64,000 bases of DNA from Pelagimonas varians (GCF_003208435.1 NZ_QKMF01000001.1:248001-312000), one strand, 5' to 3'; shown: positions 46,067-56,524, counted from the first letter of the stretch. Numbers and translations are program-made. The notes: generated from the letters alone by a model not told the origin.

Positions 46067-46465
46067 ATGCGCAACGTCGCCCTCATATCCCTTGTTGGCA
46101 TGGCCAGCAGCCTTAGCGCCTGTACGGAACAATCCGAACAGGTCGAGCTGCCCTTTGTCCCGGAATATGGCGGTGTCGAAACGCGGCTTTTGGATGGTGA
46201 TCTTGTGAACTTCCACGTGAAAATGCGCGGTGCGCGTACGGTCACGGATGTGGATGACTATGCCGAATGTGCGGCGGCGCAATATGCGTTGATCCGCGGT
46301 TACGGCTTTGCGCGGCATTTGCGCACGACTGTGAACGAAGAGGGTGGCCTCTGGCGAGGAGATGCGGTTTATACCATCTCGCCGGCGCTGCCCCGCGGGC
46401 TAAAGACGATCGACGCAGAAGTCGTCGCCTCGGCCTGTACTGAGAACGGAATACCGATGGTATGA
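46067..46465 (+). CDS. Small lipoprotein between nuoG and nuoH
   Basis: 132 residues with a lipoprotein signal ([19 protein letters not shown]; lipobox LSAC) and two cysteines in the mature part ([15 protein letters not shown] and VASACTENG) likely to form a disulfide. The mature domain has [17 protein letters not shown]. It begins four bases after the nuoG stop and ends eight bases before nuoH, so it is firmly part of the operon. Function unknown. Confidence 0.75.
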   Translation: MRNVALISLVGMASSLSACTEQSEQVELPFVPEYGGVETRLLDGDLVNFHVKMRGARTVTDVDDYAECAAAQYALIRGYGFARHLRTTVNEEGGLWRGDAVYTISPALPRGLKTIDAEVVASACTENGIPMV

Positions 46466-46472
46466 GGACCTG

Positions 46473-47510
46473 ATGGCTGAATTCTTTACCACAACCTACC
46501 TAGGCATCGCGATTGTGATCGTGGCACAAATTCTCGCGGTTCTTGTACCACTGCTGGTGGCCTTGGCCTTTTTGATGTGGGGCGACCGCAAAATCTGGGC
46601 GGCTGTCCAGATGCGCAAAGGCCCGAACGTCGTTGGTTTCTTTGGACTTGCCCAAAGTTTCGCCGACTTCATCAAATATATCGTCAAAGAAGTCGTAGTG
46701 CCTGCGGGCGCAGACCGCTTTGTCTATTTCTTGGCCCCGATGATTTCTTTGGTGATGAGCTTCATCGCCTGGGCAGTGATCCCCTTTAATGACGGCTGGG
46801 TGATTTCGGATCTGAACATCGCCATTCTTTACGTCTTTGCAGTTTCCTCTTTGGAAGTTTACGGCGTGATTATGGGCGGTTGGGCGTCGAACTCGAAATA
46901 TCCTTTCTTGGGGTCTCTGCGCTCTGCGGCGCAGATGGTTTCCTACGAAGTGTCGATCGGTTTGATCATCATTGGTGTTGTCATCTCCTCTGGATCTATG
47001 AACTTTGGCGAAATCATCAAGGCCCAGGATGGAATGGGTTTGCTCAGCTGGTACTGGATCCCGCATTTCCCGATGCTGATCTTGTTCTTTGTCTCGGCTC
47101 TGGCAGAGACCAACCGCCCTCCGTTTGACCTTCCCGAAGCGGAATCAGAACTGGTGGCTGGCTATCAGGTTGAATACAGCTCGACACCTTTCTTGCTCTT
47201 TATGATTGGCGAACTGACCGCTGTTGTTTTGATGTGCGCACTGATCTCGGTGATGTTCTTCGGCGGCTGGTTGTCCCCGATCGAAGGTTTGCCAGACGGT
47301 TTGTTCTGGATGGTCATCAAAATGATCATCGTCTTCTTCTTCTTCTCGATGGTGAAGGCGATCACACCGCGCTACCGCTACGATCAGTTGATGCGTCTGG
47401 GTTGGAAAGTATTCTTGCCAATGTCGTTGTTCTGGGTGGTCTTTGTGGCCTTCGCGGCAAAGTTCGACTGGTTCTGGGGCATCTACGCCCGCTTCGTAAC
47501 CGGGAGCTGA
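46473..47510 (+). CDS. nuoH: NADH-quinone oxidoreductase subunit H
   Basis: Membrane subunit at the junction of the two arms, 345 residues with about eight helices; it forms part of the quinone channel. Motifs: [20 protein letters not shown], the [20 protein letters not shown] loop (20 residues) and [19 protein letters not shown] lies upstream of the ATG. It is followed by a GC hairpin and an acidic-protein gene before nuoI. Confidence 0.97.
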   Translation: MAEFFTTTYLGIAIVIVAQILAVLVPLLVALAFLMWGDRKIWAAVQMRKGPNVVGFFGLAQSFADFIKYIVKEVVVPAGADRFVYFLAPMISLVMSFIAWAVIPFNDGWVISDLNIAILYVFAVSSLEVYGVIMGGWASNSKYPFLGSLRSAAQMVSYEVSIGLIIIGVVISSGSMNFGEIIKAQDGMGLLSWYWIPHFPMLILFFVSALAETNRPPFDLPEAESELVAGYQVEYSSTPFLLFMIGELTAVVLMCALISVMFFGGWLSPIEGLPDGLFWMVIKMIIVFFFFSMVKAITPRYRYDQLMRLGWKVFLPMSLFWVVFVAFAAKFDWFWGIYARFVTGS

Positions 47511-47550
47511 TGGGTGAAATTGGCAAAGTGTTCAGCAGATTTGGTCAAAG

Positions 47551-47569
47551 GGGGTGCCCGAGGCACCCC
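47551..47569. other. GC hairpin in the nuoH gap
   Basis: GGGGTGCC and GGCACCCC pair perfectly over a three-base loop. No T run follows, so it is not a standard terminator; it may stabilise the 3' end of the upstream message. Confidence 0.5.
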
Positions 47570-47617
47570 TGAAACGCCGGTGCTGACATGTGCTTTGTTT
47601 CAGGATTTGGAGGCAGT

Positions 47618-47941
47618 ATGAGCGATCTAAAAGATAGCCTTTTGAATGCAAAATACATCGACATCATTTCGCTTGCGGATTTTGTCGTTCGTGATTGCGG
47701 TCTGCCGGATATGGACGAAGACGGCAATTTGATGCCGCAAGCCAACGAAGTTGCAGCGGCCTTGTTTCGCTGGGCTGCCGGAGCACATGCGGCGCCCGGC
47801 ACACTAGAGACACTGGATGATGCCGCCACCGTGGATGCATCCTTTGATGAATTTGATGAAAACGGGGATCCGCTGATGGATGCGGAGACTGCCGAAAAGC
47901 GAGAGGCCGAAATCAAGGCCCAAGCCGAGGAGACAAATTGA
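47618..47941 (+). CDS. Small acidic protein between nuoH and nuoI
   Basis: 107 residues, highly acidic in the second half ([20 protein letters not shown]), soluble, with no signal or membrane segment. The sequence DENGDPLMD has spaced acidic residues reminiscent of a metal-binding loop. TTGGAGGCA fixes the ATG at 47618. The stop overlaps the nuoI start (TGATG-type junction). I know no family or function. A chaperone-like role in loading the iron-sulfur subunit NuoI would be speculative. Confidence 0.65.
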   Translation: MSDLKDSLLNAKYIDIISLADFVVRDCGLPDMDEDGNLMPQANEVAAALFRWAAGAHAAPGTLETLDDAATVDASFDEFDENGDPLMDAETAEKREAEIKAQAEETN

Positions 47942-48435
47942 TGGCAACCATCGATTATGGCCGCGCTGCCAAATATTTTCTGCTGGCAGACTTTGTTAAG
48001 GGGTTCCAACTTGGGTTCAAATACTTTTTTGCCCCCAAGGTGACGCTGAACTATCCACACGAGAAGGGGCCTTTGTCGCCTCGGTTCCGCGGTGAACACG
48101 TGTTGCGCCGGTATCCTAATGGTGAAGAACGCTGCATCGCCTGTAAGCTTTGTGAAGCGATATGTCCTGCTCAGGCGATCACCATTGATGCTGAACCTCG
48201 CGAAGACGGTTCGCGTCGGACCACGCGGTATGACATCGACATGACCAAATGCATCTACTGCGGTTTCTGCCAAGAAGCCTGTCCGGTGGACGCGGTGGTC
48301 GAAGGTCCCAATTTCGAATTCGCCACGGAATCGCGCGAAGAACTGTTCTACGACAAAGCAAAACTGCTTGAGAACGGTGATCGCTGGGAGGCCGAAATCG
48401 CCCGCAACCTCGAACTTGATGCTCCTTACCGCTAA
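47941..48435 (+). CDS. nuoI: NADH-quinone oxidoreductase subunit I
   Basis: Ferredoxin-like subunit, 164 residues, with two [4Fe-4S] clusters (N6a and N6b) bound by [12 protein letters not shown] and [12 protein letters not shown]. The N-terminal helix [19 protein letters not shown] anchors it at the membrane surface. Normal length. It is coupled to the acidic gene upstream. Confidence 0.97.
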   Translation: MATIDYGRAAKYFLLADFVKGFQLGFKYFFAPKVTLNYPHEKGPLSPRFRGEHVLRRYPNGEERCIACKLCEAICPAQAITIDAEPREDGSRRTTRYDIDMTKCIYCGFCQEACPVDAVVEGPNFEFATESREELFYDKAKLLENGDRWEAEIARNLELDAPYR

Positions 48436-48447
48436 GGCCCGATTGTT

Positions 48448-48963
48448 ATGATCCTCCGTTCTTCCCTTGTTGCGCTATGTGCCGTCGCCGTTCAGGCGTC
48501 TTCGGCCAGCTCGGCTGTGGCAGCGGATGATATGGGCAGTGCCGGTTGGATCGCTCAGCGGGCGCAGTTGTTTTCGCAGGTTTGTATGGCTGCGGCACCG
48601 ACGTTTCTGGATTTTGAAACGCACGCAAAGGCGGCTTCGTTGAGCGAGACTGAAAACGGATGGCATATGGCGCCTGAGGTTTTGATCGACGTTTTGCAAC
48701 ACGATAGCTTTTGCAGCTGCTTCATGACCGTGATGGCCCCTGATCAAACTGCAATGATCACTGCGATCCACGCGCAATTGATGCAGGATTATGGCAGTGA
48801 TTATAGCGGACCGAAATCCGGCCTTGCGACGGTCGCGCCGTTTGATCGTTCCGGAGTAGAGGTCGTATCGATCCTTGAGCCCCGTGAATTCAACGGAGAC
48901 AAATGGGTTGCCGCGCGCCTATCGGTGTTTGGCACCTGTGCAGAGGCGGAGAAAACCAAATGA
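48448..48963 (+). CDS. Exported protein between nuoI and nuoJ
   Basis: 171 residues with a signal peptide (MILRSSLVALCAVAVQASSA, Ala/Ser-rich to residue 26) and four cysteines in the mature part, among them one in FSQVCMAAAP, two in DSFCSCFMT and one in FGTCAEA. No recognised domain. It starts 12 bases after nuoI and its stop overlaps the next gene (ATGA). Like the other exported accessory genes in this operon, it has no known role. Confidence 0.7.
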   Translation: MILRSSLVALCAVAVQASSASSAVAADDMGSAGWIAQRAQLFSQVCMAAAPTFLDFETHAKAASLSETENGWHMAPEVLIDVLQHDSFCSCFMTVMAPDQTAMITAIHAQLMQDYGSDYSGPKSGLATVAPFDRSGVEVVSILEPREFNGDKWVAARLSVFGTCAEAEKTK

Positions 48964-49367
48964 GTGACGGAAAAACCCCCTTTGAGCTGATGATGGAACA
49001 GGCTCAGGAAATGACCAAGGCCTTTAATCCGGCCATGACGTCGTTCGATCCCAAGGGCATGGAAAAGCTTTGGCCAACGATGGGCAAAGATGCCATGGAG
49101 ATGTTTTTCGGCAAGGGGATGTCCAAGAATGGTTTGGACGCCAAAACCCGCCTTTTGCTGACCCTGGCTGGTCTGACAATGCAAGGTGCACAGGCCGAAG
49201 CGCCTTTGCGCCTGACGGTTCGCCATGCCCTTGAGGCTGGTGCCACCGAAGAAGAAATCGCCGAAACAATCGCACAAATGTCGATGTTCGCTGGAATTCC
49301 CGCCATGACACGGGCCATGGAAATGGCAAAATCTGTCATGGCAGATCAAAAGGATGATGAGACATGA
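48960..49367 (+). CDS. Carboxymuconolactone decarboxylase-like protein, cysteine-free
   Basis: 135 residues. The central helices [19 protein letters not shown] and [19 protein letters not shown] match the CMD/AhpD fold. AhpD-type enzymes use a CxxC pair, but this protein has no cysteine at all, so a peroxidase or disulfide-reductase role is unlikely; a decarboxylase-like or structural role is possible. Its N-terminal 45 residues are Met- and Phe-rich. It overlaps both its neighbours by four bases, which shows tight coupling to nuoJ. Confidence 0.8.
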   Translation: MSDGKTPFELMMEQAQEMTKAFNPAMTSFDPKGMEKLWPTMGKDAMEMFFGKGMSKNGLDAKTRLLLTLAGLTMQGAQAEAPLRLTVRHALEAGATEEEIAETIAQMSMFAGIPAMTRAMEMAKSVMADQKDDET

Positions 49368-49972
49368 TGGTCTTTGCCTTCTATCTGTTTGCACTAGGCG
49401 CCATTACGGGCGGGCTGTTCACTGTGATCAGCCGCAATCCGGTGCATTCCGTACTTTGGCTGATCCTGGCCTTTATCTCCTCGGCCGGATTGTTCGTGCT
49501 GATGGGGGCCGAATTTGTCGCCATGTTGCTGATTATCGTCTATGTCGGCGCGGTGGCAGTTCTGTTCTTGTTTGTGGTTATGATGCTCGACATCGACTTT
49601 GCTGAACTCAAGGCCGAAATGGCGCGGTATTTGCCGCTGGCTTTGTTGATTGGCCTGATGATCCTGATGCAACTGGCCATGGCTTTTGGTGCTTGGGACT
49701 TTGCCGAAGTGGCGCAATCGCAGCTTGCAGCTCCGACACCGGATGCTTCGGAAATTCACAACACGCAGGCGCTGGGTTTGATTTTGTATGACCAGTATTT
49801 CCTCTTGTTCCAATTGGCCGGTTTGATCCTGCTGGTTGCGATGATTGGTGCGATCGTACTGACGCTGCGCCACCGCACAAATGTCAAACGTCAGGACATC
49901 CTGGCACAGATCTACCGTGATCCGGCCAAGGCGATGGAATTGAAAGACGTAAAACCGGGGCAGGGGCTGTGA
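49364..49972 (+). CDS. nuoJ: NADH-quinone oxidoreductase subunit J
   Basis: Membrane subunit (ND6 homologue), 202 residues with five helices. [18 protein letters not shown] and [20 protein letters not shown] are the conserved helices 2 and 3. The soluble loop after helix 4 is followed by a long basic C-terminal tail ([21 protein letters not shown]). Its stop overlaps the next tiny gene (TGATG). Confidence 0.95.
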   Translation: MMVFAFYLFALGAITGGLFTVISRNPVHSVLWLILAFISSAGLFVLMGAEFVAMLLIIVYVGAVAVLFLFVVMMLDIDFAELKAEMARYLPLALLIGLMILMQLAMAFGAWDFAEVAQSQLAAPTPDASEIHNTQALGLILYDQYFLLFQLAGLILLVAMIGAIVLTLRHRTNVKRQDILAQIYRDPAKAMELKDVKPGQGL

Positions 49973-50088
49973 TGATAGAATTGGTGATTGCAGCGTTGAT
50001 CTTTGGGGCGGCTTTGCTGCTTGCCCCGAAACCCCAGCCCAAGCGCATTTTGGTCAAGGCCGAGCGCAAGCGGCGCGGATTGAACTAA
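49972..50088 (+). CDS. 38-residue single-pass membrane microprotein
   Basis: A very short frame whose ATG overlaps the nuoJ stop (TGATG). It encodes a helix ([19 protein letters not shown]) and a basic tail ([15 protein letters not shown]). The coupling, the clean helix-plus-basic-tail layout and the lack of any competing frame make it likely to be translated. A tiny extra subunit or assembly factor of complex I is the natural guess, but I know no homologue. Confidence 0.55.
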   Translation: MIELVIAALIFGAALLLAPKPQPKRILVKAERKRRGLN

Positions 50089-50099
50089 GCAGAGCTCCG

Positions 50100-50132
50100 G
50101 TGTCCCCGGATCTGCGGGCCTTTCGGGGCCAC
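50100..50132. other. Structured RNA region before nuoK
   Basis: GTGTCCCCG and CGGGGCCAC pair (one mismatch) around a GC-rich loop, and a second small hairpin (CGGG / CCCG with GTGCAAG in the loop, 50147-50157) follows. The 121-base gap has no gene. It could modulate nuoK translation or message stability. Confidence 0.4.
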
Positions 50133-50209
50133 TACATACGAAGCGACGGGTGCAAGCCCGCTACGGAATTAGACGAGGCGGCTGCTATGCTGCAAAAAGG
50201 ACGAGGGAT

Positions 50210-50515
50210 ATGATCGGATTGGAACATTACCTGACGGTGGCAGCGGTGCTGTTTGTCGTTGGGATTTTCGGGCTCTTCCTGAACCGCAAGAACGTCATCA
50301 TTTTGCTGATGTCGATTGAACTTATGCTGCTTGCGGTGAATATCAACCTTGTCGCCTTTTCGACCCATCTGGGCGATCTGGTTGGCCAGGTCTTCACGCT
50401 CTTTGTACTGACAGTTGCGGCTGCAGAAGCTGCGATTGGCCTCGCCATTCTCGTCTGCTTCTTCCGGAACCGCGGTACGATTGCCGTGGAAGACGTTAAC
50501 GTGATGAAAGGCTGA
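50210..50515 (+). CDS. nuoK: NADH-quinone oxidoreductase subunit K
   Basis: Membrane subunit (ND4L homologue), 101 residues, three helices, standard length. The two membrane glutamates important for proton transfer are in [15 protein letters not shown] and [12 protein letters not shown]. The ATG at 50210 follows ACGAGGG. Confidence 0.97.
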   Translation: MIGLEHYLTVAAVLFVVGIFGLFLNRKNVIILLMSIELMLLAVNINLVAFSTHLGDLVGQVFTLFVLTVAAAEAAIGLAILVCFFRNRGTIAVEDVNVMKG

Positions 50516-50520
50516 CCCTG

Positions 50521-52656
50521 ATGGAGAGCATCATCCTTTTCGCCCCACTTGTGGGCAGCTTGATCGCAGGATTTGGCTGGAAATTCATTTCGATCCGCGG
50601 CGCACAGTGGGTGACCACCGGCCTGCTGTTTTTGGCCTGTGCGCTAAGCTGGATCGTGTTCCTGACACATGGGCCTGAAACCCAGCACATCCAAGTGATG
50701 CGCTGGATTGAAAGCGGCACACTTAGCACAGACTGGTCAATCCGTCTGGACCGTCTGACATCGATCATGTTGATTGTTGTCACCACGGTTTCTGCGGTCG
50801 TGCACCTGTATAGCTTTGGCTACATGGCACATGACAGCCAGTTCAAAGACGGCGAGGAAAGCTACCGCGCCCGGTTCTTTGCGTATCTGAGCTTTTTCAC
50901 ATTCGCGATGCTTATGCTCGTGACCTCGGACAATCTGGTTCAGATGTTCTTTGGCTGGGAAGGTGTGGGCGTTGCGTCATACTTGTTGATCGGTTTCTAC
51001 TATCGCAAACCTTCGGCCAACGCGGCTGCAATGAAAGCCTTCATTGTGAACCGTGTCGGTGACTTCGGCTTTGCGCTTGGTATCTTTGGCCTGTTCTATC
51101 TGACCGACAGCGTTAAGTTTGACGACATTTTCGCCGCCGCTCCGGCGCTGGCTGAAACACAGCTTCATTTCCTCTGGGGCACTTGGAACGCAGCCGAAGT
51201 TCTGGCGGTTCTGCTCTTTGTCGGGGCGATGGGTAAATCTGCTCAATTGTTCTTGCACACTTGGTTGCCTGACGCGATGGAAGGCCCGACACCTGTTTCG
51301 GCGCTGATCCACGCGGCGACCATGGTGACTGCCGGTGTCTTCCTTGTGTGCCGGATGTCGCCATTGATGGAGTTCGCTCCGAACGCGACAGCCTTTATCA
51401 CGTTCCTCGGGGCCACAACCGCGTTTGTTGCGGCGACCATCGGCTTGGTTCAAAACGACATCAAACGCGTTATCGCTTATTCAACCATGTCCCAGCTGGG
51501 GTACATGTTCGTGGCGGCTGGTGTTGGCGTCTATTCGGTCGCGATGTTCCATTTGTTCACACACGCATTCTTTAAGGCGATGTTGTTCTTGGGGGCCGGT
51601 TCGGTCATCCACGGCATGCATCACGAACAAGACATGCGGAACTATGGCGGCTTGAAAGACAAAATGCCCAAGACATTCTGGGCAATGATGATCGGCACGC
51701 TGGCCATCACCGGTGTTGGCATTCCGCTGACGCATATCGGTTTCGCCGGTTACCTGTCCAAAGACGCAGTGATCGAAAGCGCATGGGCTGGCACGCAGGG
51801 CGGCTATGCCTTCTGGATGCTGGTGATCGCGGCTTTGTTCACCAGCTTCTACAGCTGGCGCCTGATGTTCCTGACCTTCTTTGGCAAACCGCGCGGCGAC
51901 AAGCACACGCATGAACATGCCCACGAAAGCCCGACTGTTATGTTGGTGCCTCTCGGAGTTCTGGCCTTGGGTGCGATCTTCTCGGGTATGCTTTGGTACG
52001 GGTCGTTCTTTGGTGACCACAACAAGGTGAACGCTTTCTTCGGTGTCCCGGCACATGCCGAGGCAGCTGAACACGGCGATGATCATGCGGCACCTGCTGC
52101 TGATGACCATGCCGCTGATGAACACGGTGAGGCGAAAGAGCACGTTGCGATGCACACCTCTGATGATCACGCTGCTATGGCAGTTGAGCATCACGGGGCA
52201 GCCCCTCAAGGCGCGATCTTCACCCATCCTGACAATCACGTTATGGACGACGCGCATCACGCCCCGATTTGGGTCAAGATCAGCCCGTTCATCGCGATGG
52301 TGATTGGGTTCATCACAGCCTATTGGTTCTACATCGTGAACCCGTCGCTGCCCAAACGTCTGGCTGATACGCAGCGTCCGCTGTATCTGTTCTTGCTGAA
52401 CAAATGGTACTTTGACGAAATCTACGATTTCCTCTTTGTCCAGCCGTCCAAAATGATCGGTCGCTTCCTTTGGAAGAACATCGACGAAGCGATCATCAAA
52501 GGCGGGCTGAACGGCATTGCCATGGGCATCGTTCCTTTCTTCACACGGCTTGCCGGTAAGGCGCAGTCTGGTTTCATCTTCACTTACGCCTTTGCGATGG
52601 TGATCGGCATGGCCGTTCTCATCACCTGGATGACGCTCAGCGGAGGAGCGCACTAA
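50521..52656 (+). CDS. nuoL: NADH-quinone oxidoreductase subunit L with a His-rich insert
   Basis: Antiporter-like proton-pumping subunit (ND5 homologue), 711 residues, longer than E. coli NuoL by about 100. The core motifs are intact ([20 protein letters not shown], 20 residues; [20 protein letters not shown], 20; [17 protein letters not shown]). Two histidine-rich loops occur near the C-terminus: four His at residues about 461-469 and about 14 His in residues 512-580, which would sit outside the membrane. The loop is then followed by the usual lateral-helix region and last helix. Confidence 0.96.
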   Translation: MESIILFAPLVGSLIAGFGWKFISIRGAQWVTTGLLFLACALSWIVFLTHGPETQHIQVMRWIESGTLSTDWSIRLDRLTSIMLIVVTTVSAVVHLYSFGYMAHDSQFKDGEESYRARFFAYLSFFTFAMLMLVTSDNLVQMFFGWEGVGVASYLLIGFYYRKPSANAAAMKAFIVNRVGDFGFALGIFGLFYLTDSVKFDDIFAAAPALAETQLHFLWGTWNAAEVLAVLLFVGAMGKSAQLFLHTWLPDAMEGPTPVSALIHAATMVTAGVFLVCRMSPLMEFAPNATAFITFLGATTAFVAATIGLVQNDIKRVIAYSTMSQLGYMFVAAGVGVYSVAMFHLFTHAFFKAMLFLGAGSVIHGMHHEQDMRNYGGLKDKMPKTFWAMMIGTLAITGVGIPLTHIGFAGYLSKDAVIESAWAGTQGGYAFWMLVIAALFTSFYSWRLMFLTFFGKPRGDKHTHEHAHESPTVMLVPLGVLALGAIFSGMLWYGSFFGDHNKVNAFFGVPAHAEAAEHGDDHAAPAADDHAADEHGEAKEHVAMHTSDDHAAMAVEHHGAAPQGAIFTHPDNHVMDDAHHAPIWVKISPFIAMVIGFITAYWFYIVNPSLPKRLADTQRPLYLFLLNKWYFDEIYDFLFVQPSKMIGRFLWKNIDEAIIKGGLNGIAMGIVPFFTRLAGKAQSGFIFTYAFAMVIGMAVLITWMTLSGGAH

Positions 52657-54212
52657 TGGGTAACTTGCTTTCCATAGTCACCTTCCTGCCGGCCCTTGCG
52701 GCGCTGATCATGGCTGTGTTCTTGCGCGGCGGGAATGCCGCGGCAGACCGAAACGCAAAGTGGCTGGCGATGTTCGCCACTGGCGCAACATTTATTATCT
52801 CGCTGTTCATTCTGTTCCAGTTTGACCAAGCGGATACTGGGTTCCAGATGGTCGAAGAACGCGACTGGCTTCTGGGCCTTCAATACAAAATGGGCGTCGA
52901 CGGGATTTCGGTTCTGTTCGTGATGCTGACAACCTTCATGATGCCACTGGTGATTGCTGCCAGCTGGGGGATTGATCATCGCGTCAAAGAATACATGATT
53001 GCTTTCTTGTTGCTTGAAACACTGATGCTTGGTGTGTTCATGGCGCTTGATCTGGTCTTGTTCTACCTGTTCTTCGAAGCCGGTTTGATCCCGATGTTCC
53101 TGATTATCGGTATCTGGGGCGGCAAGGAACGGATCTACGCATCGTTCAAATTCTTCCTCTACACGCTGTTTGGCTCGGTGCTGATGCTGGTTGCCATGGT
53201 GGCGATGTTTGCGGATGCCGAAACAACAGACATTGTCGCGCTGCTGAGCCACAACTTTTCCACCGAGAATTTTGACATTCTGGGCATTCACGTTGTCGGT
53301 GGATTGCAAACGATGTTGTTCATCGCCTTCTTCGCAAGCTTTGCGGTGAAGATGCCAATGTGGCCGGTGCACACCTGGTTGCCAGAAGCGCACGTTCAGG
53401 CACCAACGGCCGGTTCGGTTGTTCTGGCAGCGATCTTGTTGAAAATGGGCGGCTATGGTTTCTTGCGGTTCTCGCTGGCGATGTTCCCGGTTGGCTCAGA
53501 TGTGATGGCGAATTTTGTCTTCACCCTGTCTGTCATCGCGATCATCTATACGTCGCTGGTGGCGCTGGTGCAGGACGATATGAAAAAGCTGATCGCTTAT
53601 TCATCCGTTGCCCATATGGGTTATGTCACCATGGGTATTTTTGCTGCCAACCAACAAGGTGTGGATGGCGCGATCTTCCAGATGCTGAGCCACGGCTTTA
53701 TCTCTGGCGCATTGTTCTTGTGTGTTGGCGTGATCTACGACCGGATGCACACACGCGAAATCGACGCATACGGCGGTCTGGTGAACCGGATGCCGGCCTA
53801 TGCGCTGATCTTCATGTTCTTCACCATGGCCAATGTCGGCCTGCCGGGCACCTCTGGCTTTGTCGGTGAATTTCTGGTTCTGGTTGGTGTTTTCCAAGTC
53901 AACACATGGGTTGCCGCTGGTGCCACTACAGGTGTGATCTTGTCGGCGGCCTATGGTCTGTGGCTGTATCGCCGCGTGGTTATGGGGGATCTGATCAAGG
54001 AAAGCCTGAAAACCATCACCGATATGAACCTGCGCGAAAAGGCGATCTTTGCACCGCTGGTCTTCATGACGATTTGGCTTGGTGTCTATCCAGCTCCGAT
54101 CCTTGACCGTATCGGCCCTTCGGTGTCGGCACTTGTACAAAATTATGACACGGCAGTTGCCGCGGCGGACCTTGGTGCGCATGCGGAAACCGCCGAAGTC
54201 GAACATCATTAA
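52656..54212 (+). CDS. nuoM: NADH-quinone oxidoreductase subunit M
   Basis: Antiporter-like proton-pumping subunit (ND4 homologue), 518 residues, about 14 helices. The functional Glu is in [12 protein letters not shown] and the Lys residues in [20 protein letters not shown] (20 residues) are conserved. The first base overlaps the nuoL stop (TAATG). A short His-rich tail ([10 protein letters not shown]) ends the protein. Confidence 0.97.
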   Translation: MGNLLSIVTFLPALAALIMAVFLRGGNAAADRNAKWLAMFATGATFIISLFILFQFDQADTGFQMVEERDWLLGLQYKMGVDGISVLFVMLTTFMMPLVIAASWGIDHRVKEYMIAFLLLETLMLGVFMALDLVLFYLFFEAGLIPMFLIIGIWGGKERIYASFKFFLYTLFGSVLMLVAMVAMFADAETTDIVALLSHNFSTENFDILGIHVVGGLQTMLFIAFFASFAVKMPMWPVHTWLPEAHVQAPTAGSVVLAAILLKMGGYGFLRFSLAMFPVGSDVMANFVFTLSVIAIIYTSLVALVQDDMKKLIAYSSVAHMGYVTMGIFAANQQGVDGAIFQMLSHGFISGALFLCVGVIYDRMHTREIDAYGGLVNRMPAYALIFMFFTMANVGLPGTSGFVGEFLVLVGVFQVNTWVAAGATTGVILSAAYGLWLYRRVVMGDLIKESLKTITDMNLREKAIFAPLVFMTIWLGVYPAPILDRIGPSVSALVQNYDTAVAAADLGAHAETAEVEHH

Positions 54213-54224
54213 GGGGGCGGGGCT

Positions 54225-55667
54225 ATGATCTCGGCTGATCTCAATCTCATCCTGCCGGAAATTGTGCTAGCGCTGTTCGCTATGGGCGCATTGCTGGGCG
54301 CGGTTTATACCGGCAAGGACAAGCTGGCGCAGGCCATGGTCTGGGCAACAGCGGCATTGTTCCTGGCCTTGGCGTTCTGGATCGGTGTTTCCGGTGAGGG
54401 GACACAAACCGGCTTTGGCGATATGTTCGTTGTTGATGGCTTTGCCCGTTTTGCCAAAGTTGTGATTTTGCTGTCTGCGGCCTGTGTGTTGCTGATGAGC
54501 GAAGGCTACATGACGCGCCGCGGCTTGTTGTTGTTTGAATATCCTGTCCTGATTGTCCTGTCGGTTATCGGCATGATGGTCATGGTGTCGGCAAGCGATT
54601 TGATGGTTCTGTATATGGGCCTCGAATTGCAGTCCTTGGCGCTTTATGTTGTGGCGTCCTTTCGCCGTGACAGTTCCAAGTCGACAGAAGCTGGCCTCAA
54701 GTACTTTGTACTTGGCGCGCTCAGCTCGGGCTTGCTGCTCTACGGTGCGTCTTTGACCTATGGTTTTGCCGGAACAACAAAGTTCACAGGCATTATCGAA
54801 GCGGCTGTCCACGGACACGTGACGGCAGGTTTGCTGATTGGTCTGGTGCTTTTGATTGCGGGTCTTGCATTCAAAGTATCTGCGGTTCCATTCCACATGT
54901 GGACACCGGATGTTTACGAAGGCTCGCCCACACCGGTCACAGCATTCTTTGCGACCGCGCCCAAAGTGGCCGCAATGGCGATGTTTGCCCGTGTGATGTT
55001 TGACGCCTTTGGTCAGGCCATCCCGGACTGGAGCCAGGTTGTTGCGCTGCTGTCTGTGTTGTCGATGTTCCTCGGTGCGATCGCCGCCATTGGTCAAACC
55101 GACATCAAACGCCTGATGGCATATTCATCGATTGCCCACATGGGGTTTGCTCTGATGGGCTTGGCCGCTGGGACTGCCTTTGGCGTGCAGGCGATGCTGA
55201 TCTATATGGCGATCTATGTGACCATGAACATCGGAACGTTTGCCTTCATCATGTCGATGGAACGTGATGGGCAGCCGGTCACAGACGTCAAATCCCTTGG
55301 CATGTATTCGACCCGCGAACCTCTCAAGGCACTGGCGATGTTGGTGCTGCTGTTCAGCTTGGCAGGTATTCCGCCGCTGGTTGGCTTCTTTGGCAAGTTC
55401 TACGTTTTGCGTGCGGCCTATGATGCCGGTTTGGCGTGGTTGGCGGTTGCCGGTGTTATCGCTTCGGTGATCGGTGCCTTCTACTACCTGCGTATCGTCT
55501 TCTTCATGTATTTTGGCGAAGAGCAGGAAGAAGCGCTGGAAACCAACCGGTCAGTGGTGCTGAAGGGCTTTTTGTATGCCTCTGCCTTTGTGATGGTCGC
55601 TGGTGTGATCAATCTCTTCGGTGTCGAAGCCATGGCCCAAGCGGCAGCGGCTACACTGGTTCAGTGA
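54225..55667 (+). CDS. nuoN: NADH-quinone oxidoreductase subunit N
   Basis: Third antiporter-like proton-pumping subunit (ND2 homologue), 480 residues. [38 protein letters not shown] and [18 protein letters not shown] are diagnostic. GGGGGCGGGG precedes the ATG. It is the last nuo gene; a strong hairpin follows. Confidence 0.97.
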   Translation: MISADLNLILPEIVLALFAMGALLGAVYTGKDKLAQAMVWATAALFLALAFWIGVSGEGTQTGFGDMFVVDGFARFAKVVILLSAACVLLMSEGYMTRRGLLLFEYPVLIVLSVIGMMVMVSASDLMVLYMGLELQSLALYVVASFRRDSSKSTEAGLKYFVLGALSSGLLLYGASLTYGFAGTTKFTGIIEAAVHGHVTAGLLIGLVLLIAGLAFKVSAVPFHMWTPDVYEGSPTPVTAFFATAPKVAAMAMFARVMFDAFGQAIPDWSQVVALLSVLSMFLGAIAAIGQTDIKRLMAYSSIAHMGFALMGLAAGTAFGVQAMLIYMAIYVTMNIGTFAFIMSMERDGQPVTDVKSLGMYSTREPLKALAMLVLLFSLAGIPPLVGFFGKFYVLRAAYDAGLAWLAVAGVIASVIGAFYYLRIVFFMYFGEEQEEALETNRSVVLKGFLYASAFVMVAGVINLFGVEAMAQAAAATLVQ

Positions 55668-55691
55668 ACCGTTTAACGGAACTGTAATTTG

Positions 55692-55724
55692 AAATGACGC
55701 GCCCCTTGTGGCGCGTCATTTTGT
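55692..55724 (+). terminator. Terminator at the end of the nuo operon
   Basis: A 12-base perfect stem (AAATGACGCGCC / GGCGCGTCATTT) around a six-base loop is followed by TTGTTT. It separates nuoN from birA, though some read-through is likely since the next gene begins only 49 bases later. Confidence 0.85.
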
Positions 55725-55772
55725 TTGAAATCCACAGCAACGTGGATAGGATCTTTGTCAAAGGCGCGTTTT

Positions 55773-56513
55773 ATGGCTTGGCCGGATGGATATGGAAAAC
55801 GGGGGCTGCCCGTGGTTGATAGCACCAATGCCGAGGCAGGCAGGATTGCCAAGGATCTGTCTGGCCCCGAATGGATTTTGGGTCTGCAACAGACTGCTGC
55901 GCGCGGTCGGCGGGGACGCGCTTGGGTCAATCCCCTAGGCAATTTTTCCGCTACCTTGGTTTTGCGGCCCACCGAAACACCGGATATTGTCGCTTTGCGC
56001 AGCTTTGTTACAGCGCTGGCGCTGTATGACGCATTTGAGGCGCTGACCGGAACCGCGTCCGGATTGGCGTTGAAATGGCCCAATGATGTTTTGCTCAATG
56101 GGGGCAAAGTTGCCGGGATTTTACTTGAGGGGATCGGCGGTCCGGGCGGGCATCTGGCGATTGGGATTGGCGTCAATCTGATTGCAGCTCCGGATGTGTC
56201 GCAAGTTGAGGCAGGGGCCGTTGCCCCGGTTAGTCTGCTGGCAGAAACTGGCGTGCGGGTAAGCCCCGAAAAAATGCTCGAGGCTTTGGCCTCCGCTTAT
56301 GCGGCACGCGAAGAAAGCTTTGTGACCTACGGATTCGCTCCAATCCGAACGGCTTGGATGGCCCGTGCGGCCCGAATTGGCGAAGTGATCACAGCCCGAA
56401 TGGCCACAAGAGAGGTCACTGGCACCTTTGAAGAGGTGGACGAGCAGGGCAACCTTATCTTACAGACTGCCAAAACCCGCGAAATGATCGCGGCGGCAGA
56501 TGTTTTTTTCTGA
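55773..56513 (+). CDS. birA: Biotin-[acetyl-CoA-carboxylase] ligase, without DNA-binding domain
   Basis: Attaches biotin to carboxylases such as AccB and MccA. The 246 residues contain the ligase loop QQTAARGRRGRAW, KWPNDVLLNGGKVAGILLE and the C-terminal SH3-like domain (GTFEEVDEQGNLIL). The N-terminal helix-turn-helix of E. coli BirA is absent, so it is a monofunctional ligase and does not repress biotin genes. I chose the ATG at 55773 after AAAGGCG; the frame runs 16 codons upstream. Confidence 0.93.
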   Translation: MAWPDGYGKRGLPVVDSTNAEAGRIAKDLSGPEWILGLQQTAARGRRGRAWVNPLGNFSATLVLRPTETPDIVALRSFVTALALYDAFEALTGTASGLALKWPNDVLLNGGKVAGILLEGIGGPGGHLAIGIGVNLIAAPDVSQVEAGAVAPVSLLAETGVRVSPEKMLEALASAYAAREESFVTYGFAPIRTAWMARAARIGEVITARMATREVTGTFEEVDEQGNLILQTAKTREMIAAADVFF

Positions 56514-56524
56514 AAGGCGCGAAT

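Noticed and set aside
52653-53393. His/Gln-rich minus-strand frame opposite nuoM, and the longer one at 51481-52653 opposite nuoL
   Set aside because: Membrane-protein codons read in antisense give Gln/His/Asn-rich proteins. nuoL and nuoM are unambiguous on the plus strand.
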